From positions 1 through 64,000 of the forward strand of contig NZ_JAFBGL010000008.1 in NCBI RefSeq assembly GCF_016811075.1: DNA of 64,000 nucleotides. The letters are read 5' to 3'. This document shows positions 18,349 through 27,094 of this stretch, piece by piece; the first letter of the stretch is position 1, and each line of letters opens with the position of its first letter. A program made the translations under genes and the position numbers. This DNA is from Oceaniferula flava (GTDB lineage: Bacteria > Verrucomicrobiota > Verrucomicrobiia > Verrucomicrobiales > Akkermansiaceae). The notes below the pieces were generated by a model that saw only the letters and a list, made by a program, of their open reading frames with translations, was not told the origin of the DNA and did no database searches.

Positions 18349-18382
18349 GAAAGAGTGAGTGATGGTATCACTCGCGAGCTCC

Positions 18383-19396
18383 TTACTGCTCGACGCTTGC
18401 GATCGTTTGAAGGATGCGGCCAGCAATTTTGTATGGGCAGCCCTGTGAGTTAGGTCGGCGATCTTCAAGGTAACCCTTGTAAGCATCGTCCTTAACAAAG
18501 CTGTGTGGCACACGAATGGAAGCACCACGGTCAGCAACACCCCAGGAGAACATGTCGATGCTCTGAGTTTCGTGCAGGCCGGTGAGGCGCTTGTCGTTGT
18601 CAGGACCGTAAACAGCGATGTGCTCTTCACAGTTCTCTTCGAAGGCGTCCATGAGTTTGAGGAAGTATTCCTTACCGCCGGTCTCACGCATGTATTCGGT
18701 GGAGAAGTTAGCGTGCATACCGGAACCGTTCCAGTCACCATTCAGAGGCTTACAGTGCCACTCGATGTCGACCTCATACTCTTCAGTGAGGCGGAGAAGG
18801 AGGAAGCGAGCCATCCAGATTTCGTCAGCAGCTTTTTTGGAGCCTTTACCGAAGACCTGGAATTCCCACTGACCTTTGGCCACTTCAGCGTTGATGCCTT
18901 CGTGGTTGATTCCAGCGTAGAGGCAGAGTTCGAGGTGGATGTCAGCGATTTCGCGAGCGATGCCACCGACGTTCTTGAAGCCAACACCACAGTAGTATTC
19001 ACCCTGTGGGTTCGGGTAGCCGCCTTTCGGGAAGCCGAGAGGCACGCCGTCTTTCATCATGAAGTATTCCTGCTCAAAGCCAAACCATGTGCCTGGATCG
19101 TCGATGATGGAAGCACGGTAGTTGGTGGGGTGAGGAGTGCCGTCTGGCAGCATGACCTCACACATGACAAGCACGCCATTTTCGCGAGTGCCGTCAGGAT
19201 AGACTGCCACTGGCTTGAGAACACAATCTGAGTCTCCGCCGTCGGCTTGTTGGGTGGAAGATCCGTCGAAGCCCCACTCAGGAAGCTGCTCAAGTGTTGG
19301 GAATTCGTCGAATTCCTTCATCATGCACTTGGTGCGGAGGTTCTGAACTGGGGAGTAGCCGTCAAGCCACACGTAGTCTAGTCTATATTTAGCCAT
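18383..19396 (-). CDS. glnII: Glutamine synthetase, type II (eukaryote-like)
   Basis: A 337-residue GSII enzyme from the ATG at 19396 (MAKYRLDYVWLDGYSP). Length and motifs fit GSII rather than the roughly 470-residue GSI: WGFDGSSTQQADG, the ATP/metal segment GFEQEYFMM, NGDWNGSGMHANFSTEYMR and the SFVKDDAYKGYLEDRRP region. It makes glutamine from glutamate, ammonia and ATP. A near-consensus sigma-54 promoter lies 76-93 bp upstream, which points to nitrogen control. The longer frame reaching 19477 runs through that promoter and is rejected. Confidence 0.93.
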   Translation of the reverse strand: MAKYRLDYVWLDGYSPVQNLRTKCMMKEFDEFPTLEQLPEWGFDGSSTQQADGGDSDCVLKPVAVYPDGTRENGVLVMCEVMLPDGTPHPTNYRASIIDDPGTWFGFEQEYFMMKDGVPLGFPKGGYPNPQGEYYCGVGFKNVGGIAREIADIHLELCLYAGINHEGINAEVAKGQWEFQVFGKGSKKAADEIWMARFLLLRLTEEYEVDIEWHCKPLNGDWNGSGMHANFSTEYMRETGGKEYFLKLMDAFEENCEEHIAVYGPDNDKRLTGLHETQSIDMFSWGVADRGASIRVPHSFVKDDAYKGYLEDRRPNSQGCPYKIAGRILQTIASVEQ

Positions 19397-19471
19397 AATT
19401 TTATGTTGTTGGGTAATGGTTAGTGTCTGGGATGCCGCATTTGAATGCCGCGACGGGCATGAAAGAAAAGG

Positions 19472-19489
19472 AAGCAATCAACGTGCCAA
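19472..19489 (-). promoter_or_regulatory. Sigma-54 (-24/-12) promoter of glutamine synthetase II
   Basis: Read on the minus strand the site is TTGGCACGTTGATTGCTT. It has the -24 element TGGCAC, a 5-bp spacer and the -12 element TTGCT, matching the RpoN consensus at every key base. It points at the glutamine synthetase start, leaving a leader of roughly 65 nt. No enhancer-binding regulator is encoded in the window. Confidence 0.85.
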
Positions 19490-19508
19490 TTTTTGATTTA
19501 ATCGAGAA

Positions 19509-20387
19509 TTAGTCGGTTGATTTGCCCTCGTGAACCTCGATGGTGATGAGAGTGGTATCGTCTCTGCCATCGTTGCTAATGGCACGATTCATCAGAGATG
19601 AGGCCAGCTCACTTGTCGAGCCCTGGTTCTTCGAAAATGCCGAGTGGATGTTCTTTTCCCACAGTCCGTCGATGACTCCGTCGCTACAGATGAGAAAGCG
19701 GTCGCCTGGCTGGTAGGAAAGGGCGCCAATTGTTGGTTTGGTCTGGTTTTTTCCTGCGCCCATCACCTGATAGAGCACGGATTTGCGAGGGTGTTCACGG
19801 AACTGGCGTTCGCTGATTTCACCACGTTCCAATTTTTTCCAGGCGTAGGTGTGATCGACGGTTATCATCTTCGTTTCACCGTTGCGATGGAGGTAGATGC
19901 GGGAGTCGCCGACGTTGGCAAAGTAGAGATTCTCCGGGGTGAACCAAGCGAGAGCCAAGGTGGCGGCCATCCCCTGGTGGGCCTCGTTGGCGGCCGCCTG
20001 AATGTTGATCGCTTCGTGCACTGCACAGATCGCCTTTTCCAGATGACTGGTGTAGTCTGGGTGAAGTCCTGCTGCCGCGGTTTTGAACGTGCCGGGAATG
20101 ACCAGAGTGAGCTCGTCGAGGATCAAGCGCGATGCCACATCACCGGCATTGCCGCCGCCCATTCCGTCGGAAACTCCGAAAATTAAATCATGTGCCGCCA
20201 GCGAGTGGCTGCCTTGGTCGTCAAGCCGTGCCGCGCCATTGATATCCGAGGCAAAGGCGAGCCAAGAATCATCGTTGACCGGTTTCCGTGACCCCGATTG
20301 GGACAGCGCCGACCACTCAATGTCCGACGGCGCAGCGTCTGGCTCGAGCTTCGGAGCGCCGGGGAGGAAAGGATTGATATCGGGCAT
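19509..20387 (-). CDS. PP2C-family serine/threonine protein phosphatase
   Basis: A 292-residue PPM/PP2C phosphatase with the metal-binding motifs in order: VNDDSWL, GVSDGMGGGNAGDVAS, GMAATLALAW, NVGDSRIYL, LICSDGVIDGL and NDGRDDTTLITI. It should dephosphorylate Ser/Thr residues in the cytoplasm; there is no signal peptide. The gene follows a 131-residue kinase-like gene by 17 bp on the same strand, so the two probably form an antagonistic pair. Its own downstream neighbour is glutamine synthetase, which has a separate promoter. Confidence 0.88.
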   Translation of the reverse strand: MPDINPFLPGAPKLEPDAAPSDIEWSALSQSGSRKPVNDDSWLAFASDINGAARLDDQGSHSLAAHDLIFGVSDGMGGGNAGDVASRLILDELTLVIPGTFKTAAAGLHPDYTSHLEKAICAVHEAINIQAAANEAHQGMAATLALAWFTPENLYFANVGDSRIYLHRNGETKMITVDHTYAWKKLERGEISERQFREHPRKSVLYQVMGAGKNQTKPTIGALSYQPGDRFLICSDGVIDGLWEKNIHSAFSKNQGSTSELASSLMNRAISNDGRDDTTLITIEVHEGKSTD

Positions 20388-20404
20388 TGGGGAACTGAGA
20401 AAAA

Positions 20405-20800
20405 TTACTGCTCCTTGGAGGGCATGTCGAGAAGTGTTGCGAGTTCAAAATCGATAATGCAGAACTGCCCGGTTTTTTCATCGTAGGTGATGTTGCGGGA
20501 GAACGGGTCGTCGTGACGGACGCCATATTTATCCTCGAGGTTTTGGAAAAGTTTGTCGCACTTTTTCTTGGAAATGTCAGGCGCTGGGGAGCCGCAGTTG
20601 GAGGTGACCAGGTGCAGTTCCTCCTCGTTGGCCTCAATAAACTTGGGCACATTGGTGCAGCCTCGTTCTTCGAGGGCTTTGAGGATTTTGACCTCGTTGG
20701 CGAAGCGTTCTTCCTTGTCGGTGCCACGGAAATATTTGTGCACATTGCCGTAGTAATCGATCTTCACCATGGATCGGATGCCGTCTTTGAGATTGCGCAT
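20405..20800 (-). CDS. Miniature protein kinase-like protein
   Basis: A 131-residue protein with the core marks of a kinase fold and little else. A short N-lobe contains a candidate Lys in VHKYFRG and a candidate helix-C Glu in RFANEVKIL. A hinge strand LHLVTSN is followed by a catalytic-loop-like HDDPFSRN (H96, D98, N103) and a metal-binding IIDFE (D117). The chain ends about 14 residues later, so there is no activation segment or C-lobe helices. An AAAAGG lies just before the ATG. With the PP2C gene 17 bp downstream it may phosphorylate a partner, or act as a pseudokinase. The fold call is inference from motifs. Confidence 0.55.
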   Translation of the reverse strand: MRNLKDGIRSMVKIDYYGNVHKYFRGTDKEERFANEVKILKALEERGCTNVPKFIEANEEELHLVTSNCGSPAPDISKKKCDKLFQNLEDKYGVRHDDPFSRNITYDEKTGQFCIIDFELATLLDMPSKEQ

Positions 20801-20862
20801 GGCCTTTTGTAACCACGAATCGGAAAAATCGCACGAAGGAATTTGGCCTTCCCATCGAGGCC

Positions 20863-21252
20863 TTATAAAAACAACGTGTTAGCAGCCTTGAAGCCTAACC
20901 AAACTGCGGCCAAGGACCCCAGAACCGAGGCAGCGAGGTTGACGATTGCTAACAGTGGCGTCTCGCCAAAAAGTTTGTGGGTATCCAGTGCGAAAGTGGA
21001 AAAGGTGGTGAAGGACCCGAGGAAACCGGCCACTGCAAAGGGGTGGAGGCGTGCCCAGGATTCCTGATGCCGCACTGCCATGAAACCAATGATCAGTCCG
21101 ATGACAAAGGACCCTAACAAATTGCATGCGAGAATACCGACGGGGAACTTGTGCAGACGGGTATTTGCCGCGAGCTGCTGAACTCCACTTGCGACGGCGT
21201 AGCGCGATGCCGCGCCGAGACCACCACCAAGAAAGATGTAGAGCCAGTGCAT
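20863..21252 (-). CDS. crcB: CrcB/FluC fluoride ion channel
   Basis: A 129-residue, four-helix membrane protein with the family motifs GGGLGAASRY, NLLGSFVIG and GFLGSFTTFSTF. FluC forms a dual-topology dimer that exports fluoride. The gene is 15 bp downstream of trpF in a leftward run. No fluoride riboswitch was recognised in the short gap, so it is probably expressed with trpF. Confidence 0.93.
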   Translation of the reverse strand: MHWLYIFLGGGLGAASRYAVASGVQQLAANTRLHKFPVGILACNLLGSFVIGLIIGFMAVRHQESWARLHPFAVAGFLGSFTTFSTFALDTHKLFGETPLLAIVNLAASVLGSLAAVWLGFKAANTLFL

Positions 21253-21267
21253 AATATGGGTGAGTGG

Positions 21268-21918
21268 TTAGCGTTGTGTGGCGGCCAGGAGGGCTTGCAC
21301 TTTGTCGAGGTCCTTGATGCCGGGTGAGAGTTCGGCTCCAGAGGCGATATCGAGCGCGCAAGGGTGCACTTGATCGATCGCATCCGCCGCGTTCACCGGA
21401 GTAATCCCACCGGCCAGTAGCACAGGAATTTCGGGGTGCTGCGCGATGAAGGCTTGGGCGTGTGTCCAATCAAAGGTTTCACCAGTGCCTCCGTAAACGC
21501 CAGGGGCAGGGGTATCTAACAAAATGGCCGTGGCATTGTAGTCGTATATATTGGCCAGCGAGTCTTTGTTTTTCACACCGATGGCTTTGATGAAAGGGAG
21601 GTTCTCGCTTGCAAAAGCAGCGCAGTAATCTGCCGATTCATCACCGTGGAACTGGGCGACATCAATTTGATTAGCAGCTAACAGACTGCGAGGAAGTTCC
21701 GGATCTGCGTTAACGAAAACACCGACACGGAGGATCTTCCCTGCGGCGTGTTGCAGCAGGGGGCTGGCGGAATCCGGGGCGAGGTAACGCTTAGAATGCG
21801 GCCAGAAATTGACACCCAAGGCGTCGACGCCGAGATCGATCAGTGCACTCACATCCTCCATGCGGGTGACTCCGCAGATCTTGAGAGATGTTGTGGTCGG
21901 ATCGAAGAAGGCATTCAT
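21268..21918 (-). CDS. trpF: Phosphoribosylanthranilate isomerase
   Basis: A 216-residue TIM barrel that catalyses the Amadori rearrangement of N-(5-phosphoribosyl)anthranilate in tryptophan synthesis. Diagnostic segments are SLKICGVTRMEDV with the catalytic Cys, LGVNFWPHSKRY, VAQFHGDES, LLDTPAPGVYGGTGETFDW and LLAGGIT. The C-terminal phosphate-binding DIASGAEL follows. No other trp genes are in the window. Confidence 0.95.
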   Translation of the reverse strand: MNAFFDPTTTSLKICGVTRMEDVSALIDLGVDALGVNFWPHSKRYLAPDSASPLLQHAAGKILRVGVFVNADPELPRSLLAANQIDVAQFHGDESADYCAAFASENLPFIKAIGVKNKDSLANIYDYNATAILLDTPAPGVYGGTGETFDWTHAQAFIAQHPEIPVLLAGGITPVNAADAIDQVHPCALDIASGAELSPGIKDLDKVQALLAATQR

Positions 21919-21983
21919 GGGGGACTCGGAAAGAAGTGTTTTTTAACTGGCAGTAGGCGATAGGAAAGCGGGACTCGGTCTCG

Positions 21984-22862
21984 TTACTCGACGTTCTGCA
22001 CTTGTTCGCGGACTTTCTCCAGCTCGGTCTTCGCATTGACGATCAGCTGGGCCAGGGTGGCGTCGTGGGCTTTGGAGCCAATCGTGTTGAACTCGCGATT
22101 GAGCTCTTGGCAGAGGAAATCGAGTGGTCGTCCCACTGGTTCATCCTTGCCCAAATATTCGCGGAACTTGGTGAAGTGCGAGTGCAGGCGGGTGATCTCT
22201 TCGCTGATGTCACAGCGTTCGGCAAAGAGGCCTATTTCTTTCAGCAGCCGCTCGTCGTTCAAGTCGATCTCGAGACCGGCTTCACTGAGTCTGCGATGCA
22301 GCTGCTCGCGATAATGGGTCACCACCGCCGGGGCGTGGCTGCTGATCTGTTCGGCAATGTGTTCCAGACTGCTGAGCCGAGCTTCTGTATCGTCGTGCAG
22401 ATGCTGACCTTCGCTGGCACGCATGGCAATCATGCTATCGAGGGCATCGTTGACCGCTGGGATGACGGCTTCACGAGCTTCCTCCACCGAGGCGGACTCT
22501 TGATCGAAATGTAAAATTTCCGGTGTCCTCAGGAAATCCGCCGAGGTCGCTTGGATCGGGCGGTCAATAGCATCGGAGAGTTCGGTGAACGCCGCTTCCA
22601 GGGCGCGCGCGCGCTTGGTGTTGATCCGGATCTGATCGCTGGCTGTATCTGATTGTTCAATCTGGATGGCGATGTTGACCCGGCCACGTGATAACTTCCC
22701 AAGGGCCATCTTACGAATTTCCGCTTCGAGTTCGGCGTAGGCGCGAGGCAGCTGCACCACGATTTCGCCTTGCTTGCGGTTGACCGAAGAGGCCTCCACG
22801 CGGGCTGCTAGAGTGCTTGTGGCGTGCTCGGCACGACCGAAACCTGTCATCGAGTGCATCAT
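21984..22862 (-). CDS. yicC: YicC-family endoribonuclease
   Basis: A 292-residue YicC protein. The N-terminus MMHSMTGFGRA aligns with the family start, which decides for the ATG at 22862. A C-terminal region DEPVGRPLDFLCQELNREFNTIGSKA is the most conserved part of the family. YicC proteins are endoribonucleases involved in RNA turnover. It sits between trpF and tatC on the same strand. Confidence 0.93.
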   Translation of the reverse strand: MMHSMTGFGRAEHATSTLAARVEASSVNRKQGEIVVQLPRAYAELEAEIRKMALGKLSRGRVNIAIQIEQSDTASDQIRINTKRARALEAAFTELSDAIDRPIQATSADFLRTPEILHFDQESASVEEAREAVIPAVNDALDSMIAMRASEGQHLHDDTEARLSSLEHIAEQISSHAPAVVTHYREQLHRRLSEAGLEIDLNDERLLKEIGLFAERCDISEEITRLHSHFTKFREYLGKDEPVGRPLDFLCQELNREFNTIGSKAHDATLAQLIVNAKTELEKVREQVQNVE

Positions 22863-22907
22863 GTCTGGGTAGGTAGTTGGGGGAAGGGATGAGGGTCGTC
22901 GTGTTTC

Positions 22908-24440
22908 CTAACGCTCTTCCTCGTTACTGCCGTCGTGTTTACGGTAGTCATCATCGTCGTCGTCCTCATCATCGTCGCTTGAAGCGCTGTCTTCGGCATC
23001 GGAGGATTCCGGCTTGGGCTTGTCGGTCTCGAGGTAGGGGCCTGGATCATAGTCGGGCTCTAACTCGGATTCGTCGAAGTCGTAGGTGCCGTCATCGGAC
23101 TCTTCGCCTTCGTCTTCATCGTGGTCGAAGAAGTCTTCGTGATCGCGGCGGTAGATTTCCATCTGCTCGTCCATGTCGGGTTCGTCGTCATGGTGGTCGA
23201 AATGCTCATCCGGCGAGTGGCCGTGGTCATCGTGCTCGTCGTAGCTATCGTAATCGTCGTCCTCGCCGTAAGCGGCGGTGAGCGGTGGGGCGGCTAGGAG
23301 TTTCTTACGCAGTTCCTCCTGCTCCGCGAGTTCCTGTTCGCGTTCCTTGCGCCGATGGAAAAAGGCGAGCCAGATACAGATTTCGTAGAGGATCACCATC
23401 GGTCCGGCGAGCAGCAGCAGGGTGAAGGCGTCCGGTGTGGGGGTGATGATGGCGGCGATCACCACAATGGCGAGAATCGCGTAAGAACGCGTGTTCTTCA
23501 TGATCTCGTAGTTCAAGATCCCCAGCTTGACCATGGTCATCACCACCACAGGTAGTTCAAAACCTAGACCGAAGATCAGGGTGAACTGGGTAGCAAATGA
23601 GATGTAGTAACCAATCCTCCACTCGTTGGTGACTCCCATTTCCTGACTGTAATTGTAGAAGAAATCGAGCACCTTCGGCAGGACGAAGAAGTAGGAAAAC
23701 AACACGCCCCCGATGAACAGGCCAAAGCCAATCAGCATCGCCGGCCACATCGCACGTTTTTCATTACTCTTCAGCCCCGGCAGAATGAACTGCAGGATGA
23801 ACAGCAGCAACAGCGGGAAGGAAATCACGATGCCCGCGAAGAGTGAAAGCTTGATCGACAGCATGAAGCCCTCGGTCGGGTTCAGCGCCTGCATGAGCAC
23901 GAGCTTGCCCCTGGCATCGACGGCGGCATCCGGGCGTTTTCCCTCTTCCATCAGCGCCATCAGCTGTTTCCGCAGATCGTCTGATATGTTGGGCAGCCCT
24001 TCAAGGAACTCAATGCCCTTGCCATTGGTGTTTTCCATGTCGATGGCGGCACGGTAGTAAACCACGCTCTCGGTATGGAACTTGAGGTTTTTATCGCCTG
24101 ACGGATCGAGCAGTCGGTAATAATGATCGCGCTGCTCCGGAGTGAAGGCAGAGGTGTCGCGCTCTGCTTTCTTGGCCATCTCCCAAGTGCTGAGATCCAG
24201 CTTCACTGGGCCATCCGGGATCTTGTCGTTCTGGCTGATCTGCCAGACTTGCTCCACTGGCCGACGGATGATCTCCATCAGCTCGTTGCGGAAGACAAAA
24301 CAGACTGCCATGGCGATCACCAAAGTGAGCACCACCCGCGTGATTACCACACGGAGGTCCTCCAGGTGCTCAAGAAAGGGCTTTTCTTCGTCCTGATGCG
24401 TGTGATCACGCAGCTGAAATAATTTTTTAAGCAGAAACAT
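22908..24440 (-). CDS. tatC: Sec-independent translocase TatC with large insertion and acidic tail
   Basis: A 510-residue protein, twice the usual TatC size. The conserved start PFLEHLEDLR precedes TM1. A non-membrane insert of about 130 residues separates TM1 from TM2. The remaining helices are normal, with FLPGLKSNEKRAMWP-like and GFELPVVV segments and ITPTPDAFT before the final helices. After residue about 385 comes a cytoplasmic tail of some 125 residues very rich in Asp, Glu and His, ending in a run of aspartates. Tat exports folded proteins. No tatA/tatB gene is adjacent. The tail may bind metal or partners; that is inference. Confidence 0.9.
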   Translation of the reverse strand: MFLLKKLFQLRDHTHQDEEKPFLEHLEDLRVVITRVVLTLVIAMAVCFVFRNELMEIIRRPVEQVWQISQNDKIPDGPVKLDLSTWEMAKKAERDTSAFTPEQRDHYYRLLDPSGDKNLKFHTESVVYYRAAIDMENTNGKGIEFLEGLPNISDDLRKQLMALMEEGKRPDAAVDARGKLVLMQALNPTEGFMLSIKLSLFAGIVISFPLLLLFILQFILPGLKSNEKRAMWPAMLIGFGLFIGGVLFSYFFVLPKVLDFFYNYSQEMGVTNEWRIGYYISFATQFTLIFGLGFELPVVVMTMVKLGILNYEIMKNTRSYAILAIVVIAAIITPTPDAFTLLLLAGPMVILYEICIWLAFFHRRKEREQELAEQEELRKKLLAAPPLTAAYGEDDDYDSYDEHDDHGHSPDEHFDHHDDEPDMDEQMEIYRRDHEDFFDHDEDEGEESDDGTYDFDESELEPDYDPGPYLETDKPKPESSDAEDSASSDDDEDDDDDDYRKHDGSNEEER

Positions 24441-24658
24441 GCGACGGCGGGGAGTTCTTTAGCCTATCATGATGCGATCGCGAAGAAGAAATCTGCGGGA
24501 AAATTGGCGACCGCTTGAGGCATGAAACCTGTCTACGGTAGATGTCGACCGATCTGTCAAATTCCTCCACGTCACAACCACAGGCGGCTCGCTGCCAATA
24601 TCGAGGAGGGGAATCGACCCGTAAGCAAAAAATGAACAAAGTTCGGGCGAATTCCTAT

Positions 24659-24687
24659 TTGAAACCGAACGCTCTCAGGCATAGGAT
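24659..24687 (+). promoter_or_regulatory. Candidate sigma-70-type promoter for host-attachment-like gene
   Basis: TTGAAA at 24659-24664 and TAGGAT at 24682-24687 are separated by exactly 17 bp. The expected start of transcription would be only a few bases before the ATG at 24698, implying a very short leader. Confidence 0.4.
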
Positions 24688-24697
24688 GTTTAGAATT

Positions 24698-25159
24698 ATG
24701 GCAAATACACTAAACTCCTATCAACGACTACTTGTACTGACCGACCTCGGTAAAATCCGCGTGCTTGGATTCACTGAGCCCAGCGACGATCCTACCGAAA
24801 AAATCCACCTTACCGAGCTTGCCGAAGAGGAACTAGAAGCCCCTCGGGGAGCGAAAACCACGGACACTCCGGGTAAATTCAATCGTGGTTACGAAGCTGG
24901 TGAAGGCGATGCGATGTCACACGCCGAGACCAAACTGGACGTCGAAGTGGAAAAACGATCGATCAACCAGGTGGCCAATGAGATTTGCAGCAAGGTGATG
25001 TCGCACGGCTGCAAGCACTTCATCCTCGCCGCACCGCAAGAACACCTGAAGCGCCTGGTGGCTGAGATGACTCCCGATTGCAAAGCTTTGATGGTAGAGT
25101 CCCACGGTCTCGATCTGACCAAGGAAAAGCTTCCGGCTCTGGAAAATAGATTCCTCTAA
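24698..25159 (+). CDS. Host-attachment (baeRF-like) family protein
   Basis: A 153-residue protein from the ATG at 24698; the longer frame upstream is low-complexity and crosses the candidate promoter. It begins LLVLTDLGKIRVLGF and ends with FILAAPQEHLKRLVAEM...VESHGLDLTKEKLPALENRF. That matches the pattern of the family once named for host attachment, which resembles release-factor domain folds. Real function is unclear. It is divergent from tatC. Confidence 0.6.
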   Translation: MANTLNSYQRLLVLTDLGKIRVLGFTEPSDDPTEKIHLTELAEEELEAPRGAKTTDTPGKFNRGYEAGEGDAMSHAETKLDVEVEKRSINQVANEICSKVMSHGCKHFILAAPQEHLKRLVAEMTPDCKALMVESHGLDLTKEKLPALENRFL

Positions 25160-25193
25160 AGCCTGAGATAAATCATCCGGCGCGCATCAGCTA

Positions 25194-25808
25194 TCAGGAA
25201 GCGGGGGATCTTGCCCCCTTCTTCCGGATCGCGCGAATGCCTTTGCGAATCACTGCCCAAGTGCGTCTGGACAGCCAGACGGCGAGGATGACCACGGCAA
25301 GGAAGACAAAAAAGGCAACCACCGGCGCGCCGGCCATCAGGCCCAGGCCACCCAGCACCAATCCATCTTCACCGAGGCTGGCAACGGTGTTGGAGACTGG
25401 CTCGGGGGACATATTGATCAAAAGTCGACCACCCGCCTTCGAGGCGTGGGTGATGAGGGTGGTGCCGCCACCCAGAAGCGCGGCGATGACTGACACGGCG
25501 GGGTCCATTTCTCCCAGTGCGGTCAGGGCGAGCAGAGTACCGCCGATTGGCCGGATGAAGGTGTGCACAGCATCCCAGCTGCTGTCTAACCACGGAATCT
25601 TATCGGCAAAAAATTCTACCAGAAACAGCACTCCGGCGACACCGATGATCCACGGGTTTTCCAAAACCGCCAATGTTTCATACTTGTCGGCTAAATTGAC
25701 CCAGTTGAAACGGATCGCCATCCCCGCCAGAAAGGTGGTCAGGTAAAGGTTGATTCCAGAGAGCGTGGCAAAGCCGAGCGCGACCCCTAGCAATGAAAGT
25801 GTCTCCAT
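25194..25808 (-). CDS. DUF4126 integral membrane protein
   Basis: About 204 residues from the ATG at 25808 (METLSLLGVALGFATLSGINLYLT), with several hydrophobic helices and a basic C-terminus (IRKGIRAIRKKG). The segment SGINLYLTTFLAG at the start and GGGTTLITHASKAGGRLLIN in the middle are typical of DUF4126. The function of the family is unknown. It is divergent from the lipoprotein gene that follows, with about 70 bp between starts. Confidence 0.75.
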   Translation of the reverse strand: METLSLLGVALGFATLSGINLYLTTFLAGMAIRFNWVNLADKYETLAVLENPWIIGVAGVLFLVEFFADKIPWLDSSWDAVHTFIRPIGGTLLALTALGEMDPAVSVIAALLGGGTTLITHASKAGGRLLINMSPEPVSNTVASLGEDGLVLGGLGLMAGAPVVAFFVFLAVVILAVWLSRRTWAVIRKGIRAIRKKGARSPAS

Positions 25809-25879
25809 AATCCACATGCTATCGCACAAAGTTGATTTCGCGATGGGAAAATCGGCTCGATTTTGTAAAAGCAACCTTC

Positions 25880-27064
25880 ATGCTTCATTTTCGTCGTGCT
25901 TCCAGCTCCAGCTCTGCCACCAATCTGCTGGCCGTTTTCTGTTGCGGCTGGCTGCTGGCAAGCTGTTCGCCCATGGAAACTGTTCCAGGCGAGAGCAAGG
26001 CTCAACACCCTACGGCGGCATCTCACGATTTACTGGCTCAGTCGCGCCAGTGGGTGACGGCAGTGGGCCGACCACAGGCGCGAGACCAGCTGAGCAAGGC
26101 ACTGGCGAGACAAGACCAGTCGGACGGGCAGCTGGAACGCCGCTTGTTTAAAACCAACGCGGAGAAGGATTACATCTTCCCCGAATCGCTCGCCACCATG
26201 CCACGTGCGGAACGCAACAAAACTGGGGTCTACTTCGTGCTCGGCTTCAATCAGGACAAGGGCCGCTCGCCACCAATCATTCGACGCACGGTGCAGCATA
26301 TGAACGACTTGGGGTTCCGAGCCAAATTCATCGATGTCGCTTCACGGCAGACTGCAGACAATGATGCCTCAGTCATCGCCAAGGCGCTGCGTCAAGAGCT
26401 GCCGAAGGTCGAACGCGCGATGCTCCTCGGGTTTTCCAGGGGCAGCACCGACCTCGTTCACTTCTGGCATGGGCCAGCGCATGACATCCCTGCCGAGGAG
26501 TTGCGCAAAATCAGGCTCTGGGCGAACTTTGCGGGAGTCCTGCGCGGTTCTGAAGTCGCCCGCTGGGGCGCCTTGGGTCACGATCCTCTGGCGTGGGGCT
26601 TTCGTTGTTTCCTGAACTGGCGCGAAGGGGCACCGAGAACCTCGTCGGCCGATCTGGCATCCATCGGTTACGATAAATGGCAGTATCCGGGGCGCGGGTT
26701 TCCTGAGGCGGTGCGGGACGATATTACCGTGATCAACTTTGTCAGTCTGCCCGATGGCACCGACGGCTGGCCTGAGGAGGACCGACATTTCAAGTGGCTG
26801 GCCAGCACGGCGGCACGGCAGGGAAGGGTGATAGGACCCTGTGATGGTCTGGTGGAAAGTGCTGCGTCGATCCTACCTCCGCAAACAGGCATCGAACAAT
26901 GGATCGTGCGGGTGCACGGGTCTCACTCGCTGTTAGGTGGCCGATACATGAATGGCAAACCCGTGGCCGCTCGCTATCATGCGGGGCAGAAAAACCGCCT
27001 CCAATCCGGCGTCACCTTGCTTGATGATTTTGTGCGAGCCGTGCCAAAATCATCGCTGGAATAA
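25880..27064 (+). CDS. Lipoprotein with alpha/beta-hydrolase-like fold
   Basis: A 394-residue lipoprotein read from the ATG at 25880. The signal sequence ends in the lipobox LLASC. The body contains GVYFVLGFNQDKG and a nucleophile-elbow-like GFSRGS, with a plausible late His in VRVHGSHSLLGG. This suggests an alpha/beta hydrolase acting in the envelope, but no specific family was recognised. It is convergent with tmk. Confidence 0.6.
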   Translation: MLHFRRASSSSSATNLLAVFCCGWLLASCSPMETVPGESKAQHPTAASHDLLAQSRQWVTAVGRPQARDQLSKALARQDQSDGQLERRLFKTNAEKDYIFPESLATMPRAERNKTGVYFVLGFNQDKGRSPPIIRRTVQHMNDLGFRAKFIDVASRQTADNDASVIAKALRQELPKVERAMLLGFSRGSTDLVHFWHGPAHDIPAEELRKIRLWANFAGVLRGSEVARWGALGHDPLAWGFRCFLNWREGAPRTSSADLASIGYDKWQYPGRGFPEAVRDDITVINFVSLPDGTDGWPEEDRHFKWLASTAARQGRVIGPCDGLVESAASILPPQTGIEQWIVRVHGSHSLLGGRYMNGKPVAARYHAGQKNRLQSGVTLLDDFVRAVPKSSLE

Positions 27065-27094
27065 CAGCTTCCGCTATGAACCTCCAGCACGCGT

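Noticed and set aside
24542-24697. N-terminal extension of the host-attachment-like protein
   Set aside because: The extra 52 codons look like non-coding sequence, and the candidate promoter lies inside them.
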